Assembly (NCBI RefSeq): GCF_001509485.1
Contig: NZ_LLZI01000043.1
Span: 1-12,463, forward strand
DNA length: 12,463 nucleotides
From: Streptomyces sp. NRRL F-4489
GTDB taxonomy: Bacteria > Actinomycetota > Actinomycetes > Streptomycetales > Streptomycetaceae
Reading direction: 5' to 3'
The notes below the pieces were generated by a model. The model saw nothing but the letters and a program-made list of their open reading frames with translations, was not told the origin of the DNA and did no database searches. Positions 11,486-12,463 of the stretch are shown piece after piece; positions within the stretch are counted from its first letter, which is position 1; every line of letters starts with the position of its first letter. The position numbers were made by a program, and so were the translations under genes.

Positions 11486-12291
11486 GTGGGCGACGCCAGA
11501 TGCAGGCGGGTGAAGGCCAGCGCCTCGGCGAGGTCGGCTTCCCGTTCGGCGGCGGACATGGCCCGGCGGGTGTTGACCTCGACCACCACATTCCCGTCGA
11601 AACCGGTCGCGGCGAGACGTTCCAGCAGCTCGGCGCAGGGCTGGCTGCCGCGGCCGGGCACCAGGTGCTCGTCCTTGGCGGAGCCGTTGCCGTCCGCGAG
11701 GTGGACGTGGGCCAGCCGGTCGCCCATCCGCGCCGCCATCGCCAGCGCGTCGTGGCGGGCCGTCGCGGTGTGCGACAGATCGACGGTGAAGTGGCGGTAG
11801 TCGTCGTTGGTCGGGTCCCAGTCGGGGGCGTACGCCTGCATCTCGCGGTCGCGGTAGCGCCAGGGGTACATGTTCTCGACCGCGAACCGGACGTCGGTCT
11901 CGCTCTCCATCCGCCAGATGCCGCGGACGAAGTCGCGGGCGTAACCGCGCTGCCAGCGGAACGGCGGGTGGACGACGACCGTGGACGCGCCGAGCTTCTC
12001 CGCGGCGTTGCGGGCGCGCTGGAGCTTGACCCAGGGATCGGTGGACCAGACCCGCTGGGTGATCAGCAGACAGGGCGCGTGCACGGCCAGCACCGGGACG
12101 CCGTGGTAGTCCGACAGCCGGCGCAGCGCCTCTATGTCCTGACTGACCGGGTCGGTCCAGACCATGATCTCGACCCCGTCGTACCCCAGGCGCGCGGCGA
12201 TCTCGAAGGCCGTCGCCGTCGACTCCGGATAGACCGAAGCCGTGGACAGCGCGACCTTCGCGTCGGGAATGCGCAGCACTGGCTCTGTCAC
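11467..12291 (-). CDS. Sugar phosphate isomerase/epimerase-like TIM-barrel protein
   Basis: Member of the xylose-isomerase-like TIM-barrel (AP endonuclease 2) superfamily, 274 aa, cytoplasmic. Candidate metal and active-site residues fit the family: H71 in AVHAP, H108 in VVHPPF, E139 in [10 protein letters not shown]171 with H174 in TVDLSHT, H195/H197 in AHVHLAD, and E238 in VVVEVNTRR. The start of the barrel, [31 protein letters not shown], is typical. The exact substrate is unknown; many relatives are named only as sugar phosphate isomerase/epimerase. The GTG at 12291 is preferred, since related Streptomyces proteins begin with a similar [15 protein letters not shown]; no ribosome site precedes it, but a TACGCT box stands seven bases upstream, implying a leaderless transcript. 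The alternative GTG at 12279 also lacks a site. Separated from ilvD by 199 bp, so probably transcribed on its own. Confidence 0.88.
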   Translation of the reverse strand: MTEPVLRIPDAKVALSTASVYPESTATAFEIAARLGYDGVEIMVWTDPVSQDIEALRRLSDYHGVPVLAVHAPCLLITQRVWSTDPWVKLQRARNAAEKLGASTVVVHPPFRWQRGYARDFVRGIWRMESETDVRFAVENMYPWRYRDREMQAYAPDWDPTNDDYRHFTVDLSHTATARHDALAMAARMGDRLAHVHLADGNGSAKDEHLVPGRGSQPCAELLERLAATGFDGNVVVEVNTRRAMSAAEREADLAEALAFTRLHLASPTWVPGK

Positions 12292-12298
12292 GAAGGAC

Positions 12299-12304
12299 AG
12301 CGTA
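12299..12304 (-). promoter_or_regulatory. Candidate -10 box (TACGCT) for leaderless transcription of the isomerase gene
   Basis: On the minus strand TACGCT (TAnnnT pattern) is followed by seven bases and then the GTG at 12291. With no Shine-Dalgarno sequence between, initiation at the start codon itself is likely. The rest of the region to 12463 is G-rich on the plus strand and shows no gene. Confidence 0.42.
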
Positions 12305-12463
12305 CGGGCCGCACCACGGCCCAGGGCAGGAGGTGACGATCGCCACGACGCCACCGGGGGGCCGATGGGGCGCGTGGGCGCCGGTGGGACGCGTGGGGCG
12401 CAGGGGTTCGGGGCGGGGGTGTGATGTCGGCCGCATTGGGGCGGCGGGGGGCCTGGGGGCGCG

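Noticed and set aside
9669..11513. Plus-strand open frame of 614 codons opposite ilvD
   Set aside because: Antisense shadow; ilvD is unmistakable on the other strand.
10531..12336. Plus-strand open frame of 601 codons across ilvD, the gap and the isomerase gene
   Set aside because: Spans two well-supported minus-strand genes and has no recognisable domain.

Overview
The window is a very GC-rich actinobacterial chromosome segment, almost certainly from Streptomyces or a close relative. The evidence is the G/C bias at third codon positions, long spurious open frames opposite every gene, GTG starts, an XRE/DUF5753 regulator paired with a DUF397 protein, an ECF41-type sigma factor, and a membrane Ser/Thr kinase with a PQQ-like propeller. 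No tRNA, rRNA, CRISPR array, insertion sequence or phage gene is visible.

Layout. 1-1389 (+): an M1-family zinc aminopeptidase whose 5' end lies outside the window. 1458-2537 (-): an ECF41 sigma factor with a fused SnoaL-like domain. Divergent from it is 2646-3599 (+), a TIM-barrel glycoside-hydrolase-like protein. 3640-4179 (-): a three-helix membrane protein with a Lys/Ala-rich tail. 4269-4580 (-): a small bacterial SH3 protein, divergent from 4837-7116 (+), a Ser/Thr kinase with one membrane helix and a C-terminal PQQ-like repeat domain (AfsK-like layout). 7153-7404 and 7401-7613 (-): two translationally coupled small unknown proteins, divergent from 7780-8622 (+), an XRE/DUF5753 regulator, which overlaps 8604-8912 (+), a DUF397 protein with an internal duplication. 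8894-9106 (-): a small zinc-ribbon protein overlapping the DUF397 gene tail to tail. 9110-9413: a roughly 300-base gap with short repeats and a strong terminator. 9414-11267 (-): ilvD, dihydroxy-acid dehydratase of branched-chain amino-acid synthesis. 11467-12291 (-): a sugar phosphate isomerase/epimerase-like TIM barrel. 12292-12463: no gene seen.

The region is mostly signalling and regulation (ECF41 sigma, membrane kinase, XRE/DUF397 pair) set beside housekeeping metabolism (ilvD). No single pathway joins the genes. The most system-like unit is 7153-8912: two coupled small proteins divergent from an XRE/DUF397 pair, a class known in Streptomyces to affect antibiotic production and development. 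The ECF41 sigma lacks the usual COE partner (carboxymuconolactone decarboxylase, oxidoreductase or epimerase) and instead faces a glycoside-hydrolase-like gene.

The DNA also holds several short tandem duplications: three copies of 28-29 bp over the M1 stop codon, two of 23 bp over the isomerase stop codon, a 9-bp array upstream of the SH3 and kinase genes, an 8-bp array upstream of the zinc-ribbon gene, a 14-residue repeat in the kinase, and a 26-residue repeat in the DUF397 protein. Three minus-strand genes have a -10-like hexamer 6-7 bases before the start codon and no Shine-Dalgarno sequence, the arrangement expected of leaderless transcripts.
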